DNA of 64,000 bases. Origin: Adiantum capillus-veneris. Lineage: Eukaryota > Streptophyta > Polypodiopsida > Polypodiales > Pteridaceae. Below, piece by piece: positions 62,248-64,000 of the stretch. The translations under genes were made by a program, and so were the position numbers. Below the pieces are notes generated by a model that was not told the DNA's origin, searched no databases, and saw nothing but the letters and a program-made list of their open reading frames with translations. The DNA lies in NCBI GenBank assembly GCA_014529385.2, contig CM043953.1, forward strand, positions 107,762,549 to 107,826,548, written 5' to 3'. How positions within the stretch are numbered: the first letter of the stretch is position 1; each line of letters starts with the position of its first letter.

Positions 62248-64000
62248 GTCCCCAGTTTCTACTGCTTGTTTTTCACTATTCTTTCCTTTAGTGTTTAACA
62301 GGTTATCAATAACTACATCTTCACAGCTGGTTTTATGGTAAGGTGCCGTTCTAGTTGTATGTTTTAGGTTGCAAAGTGTGCATCATTACGGGTAAATGAA
62401 AATTATGTTCAACCTCCAGGTACACATATGATTTGGTTTATTTCCATTTTTGAATATGCTTTGCTTGACTTTTTAAAGTCGAATGAATACGTTTGATTGC
62501 TTTCATCCATTTTTCTCTTCAAAGACATGACAAAGTCATGTAAGAGCAAAGAATTTTGGGCCACAGTGTCCCAAATACATTTTTGCATAATGCAGTTATG
62601 AACCTATATGTAGGGTTTTGTTTGGCACATGTTGTCACATGGGATACAACATGGTTTAGGAACTCAAGGAGTTCTGTTTAGCTAGTGTGGAGGAAGGTTA
62701 ATGAGGGTCCCTCTCATGCACATCATAGCATGTTTGGAGCTACCTCCACACACAAGTACATCTCGTACTTCAAGGATAATCTTTTTTTAGACATCCTTAG
62801 TTGAGACATATTCTACATGTGGAGAATATAAGTCTATGGGATTGACATTGGCGCCCGCTACTTCAATTATGTGTCGAGAAAGTCCCTGGGTGCAGGTAAA
62901 ATCCATTTTATAGACCATTTTGAGCACGTAGTATCATGAACAATTTCAATGGCAAAAAATTATCGGGTACTTAGAACGACTTGTTAAGGTTACAAGTGCT
63001 GCTAAAACAACATTAATGGATGGTTGTTTATGCATATAGGAAGGCTATGTGTTGTTAATGAAAATGTTTCATTGTTTGTACCTAGGAGTGACTTATGTTT
63101 CATATTCTATTATGGTTCAAACGTTTTAGCAAGGCTTGCAAATGATTGCAGTAGAGAGTTTTTAGTTTCTTTCTAGAATTATTTAAAATCCTCTTCCATG
63201 TGTGCTACTAGCATCACATTCTCCATAAGTATTGGCAAGTATGATCATGAATATGCCTCAGGATATGCATGTTTGGATTTGTTTTTGCTAAATGCATGTA
63301 CTTTAGGTGTTATGGGCCCTAGTGTTTAGCAAAGGTTGATTTGGAGCGTCATGCACATTCATGACATAGATCTAACAATCACCAATAGAGGTCATGGATC
63401 GGTTTGGGTGCTTGTGTATCTTTCAAGTTAGCTAAGATGGTTATTCATAACATTGTTGATTTCTCATCAATGTTGTAAGGCACTGTGATCCTTGTTTACT
63501 AGTCATCTGGGATGACTGCCTGTAAACGGTGGGGAAACACACCTAACACACCTCAGTACCATCATTTATCCAAAGAGGATAAGTAGATTACAAGTGTATA
63601 ATCTTGTGCTAAAGGATATGTGAAGAGCGTACATTAGTACCAAGAAATCCAATTCAAAAGCATGTATCACTCTAGTTGGAGTTTGCTTACCATCCTAGAT
63701 TTAGTCTCTTCGTGTTTAAGTGAGGTTCTCAACCTTGAACACTATGTATGGTGGGGTTGTTTAGTGATGTGATAAGATAACAAGTCAAGGACTTAAGTTT
63801 TGTCGACAAGTTACATCAACCATTTACTTTCATGGAAAGTGCAAAGAGGTACTCTTTTTGGGTACATCTTAGTTGTGCTAATACTTTTAGCATACTCAAG
63901 TAAGTTCTAAATGGAGTCTATTGCTATGATGGATATGAGCCGGTTACACAAGACGGTTGCAAGGAGACAACAATGTGGAAAATCAAGATTTTATTCTTGG
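62248..64000. other. Non-coding DNA with a gypsy-type primer binding site at 62848-62860
   Basis: No gene is visible. At 62,846 the sequence reads CA then TTGGCGCCCGCT, which looks like an LTR end plus primer binding site of a plus-strand gypsy element. If so, its LTR lies to the left and was split by the young copia. What follows to 64,000 would be leader; no gag frame is found in it. Confidence 0.4.

Overview
This window looks like a nuclear segment of a land plant with a large, repeat-filled genome. It carries one spliced, apparently intact cellular gene (an STP-type monosaccharide transporter, + strand, about 3.0-7.6 kb). Almost everything else is plant-type retrotransposons, DNA-transposon remnants, long CT/GA/CA microsatellites and two divergent decayed multi-domain genes. 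The style of the MULE/SWIM gene and of the ParB-methyltransferase gene fits a seed-free plant (fern or lycophyte; a fern is my best guess). That assignment is an inference, not proven by the sequence.

Layout. 0-2.4 kb: 5' end (LTR, PBS, gag) of a decayed minus-strand LTR element. 2.7-3.4 kb: two related fold-back (MITE-like) insertions on either side of transporter exon 1. 3.0-7.6 kb: sugar transporter in five exons. 7.8 kb: a 149-bp Helitron-like element. 8.0-9.9 kb: non-coding DNA ending in a gypsy-type primer binding site. 9.9-15.5 kb: a gag-only LTR element with about 1.5-kb LTRs. 15.5-23.5 kb: a Ty3/gypsy pol (minus strand) split inside its reverse transcriptase by a second, gag-only LTR element (16,553-22,455) with a perfect 5-bp target duplication. 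24.0-27.2 kb: a MULE-like transposase gene (minus). 28.4-33.1 kb: a divergently oriented, spliced ParB-like plus N4/N6 amino-methyltransferase gene (plus). 33.5-34.2 kb: a 255-bp tandem repeat. 34.2-36.6 kb: a second copy of the 0-2.4 kb gag family. 36.6-44.9 kb: a LINE (plus) interrupted by a copia element (38,904-43,286) with a 5-bp target duplication. 44.9-54.8 kb: a Tat-like gypsy element with a nearly uninterrupted polyprotein. 54.8-55.9 kb: a 5'-truncated copia. 58.6-62.2 kb: a young non-autonomous copia with a 5-bp target duplication. The rest is non-coding.

How it works together. The region is a nest of insertions, several datable by order: copia into LINE, a gag-only element into gypsy pol, and a young copia into older non-coding DNA. 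Three of the LTR elements lack reverse transcriptase and integrase, so they would depend on enzymes from other elements; one shares its primer binding site with the Tat-like element nearby. Most coding frames have been killed by in-frame stop codons that look like C-to-T (or G-to-A) changes, with surprisingly few frameshifts. The most unusual feature is the broken gene at 28.4-33.1 kb, which joins a ParB-like GNHR domain to a bacterial-type amino-methyltransferase with permuted motif order, head-to-head with a MULE transposase gene.
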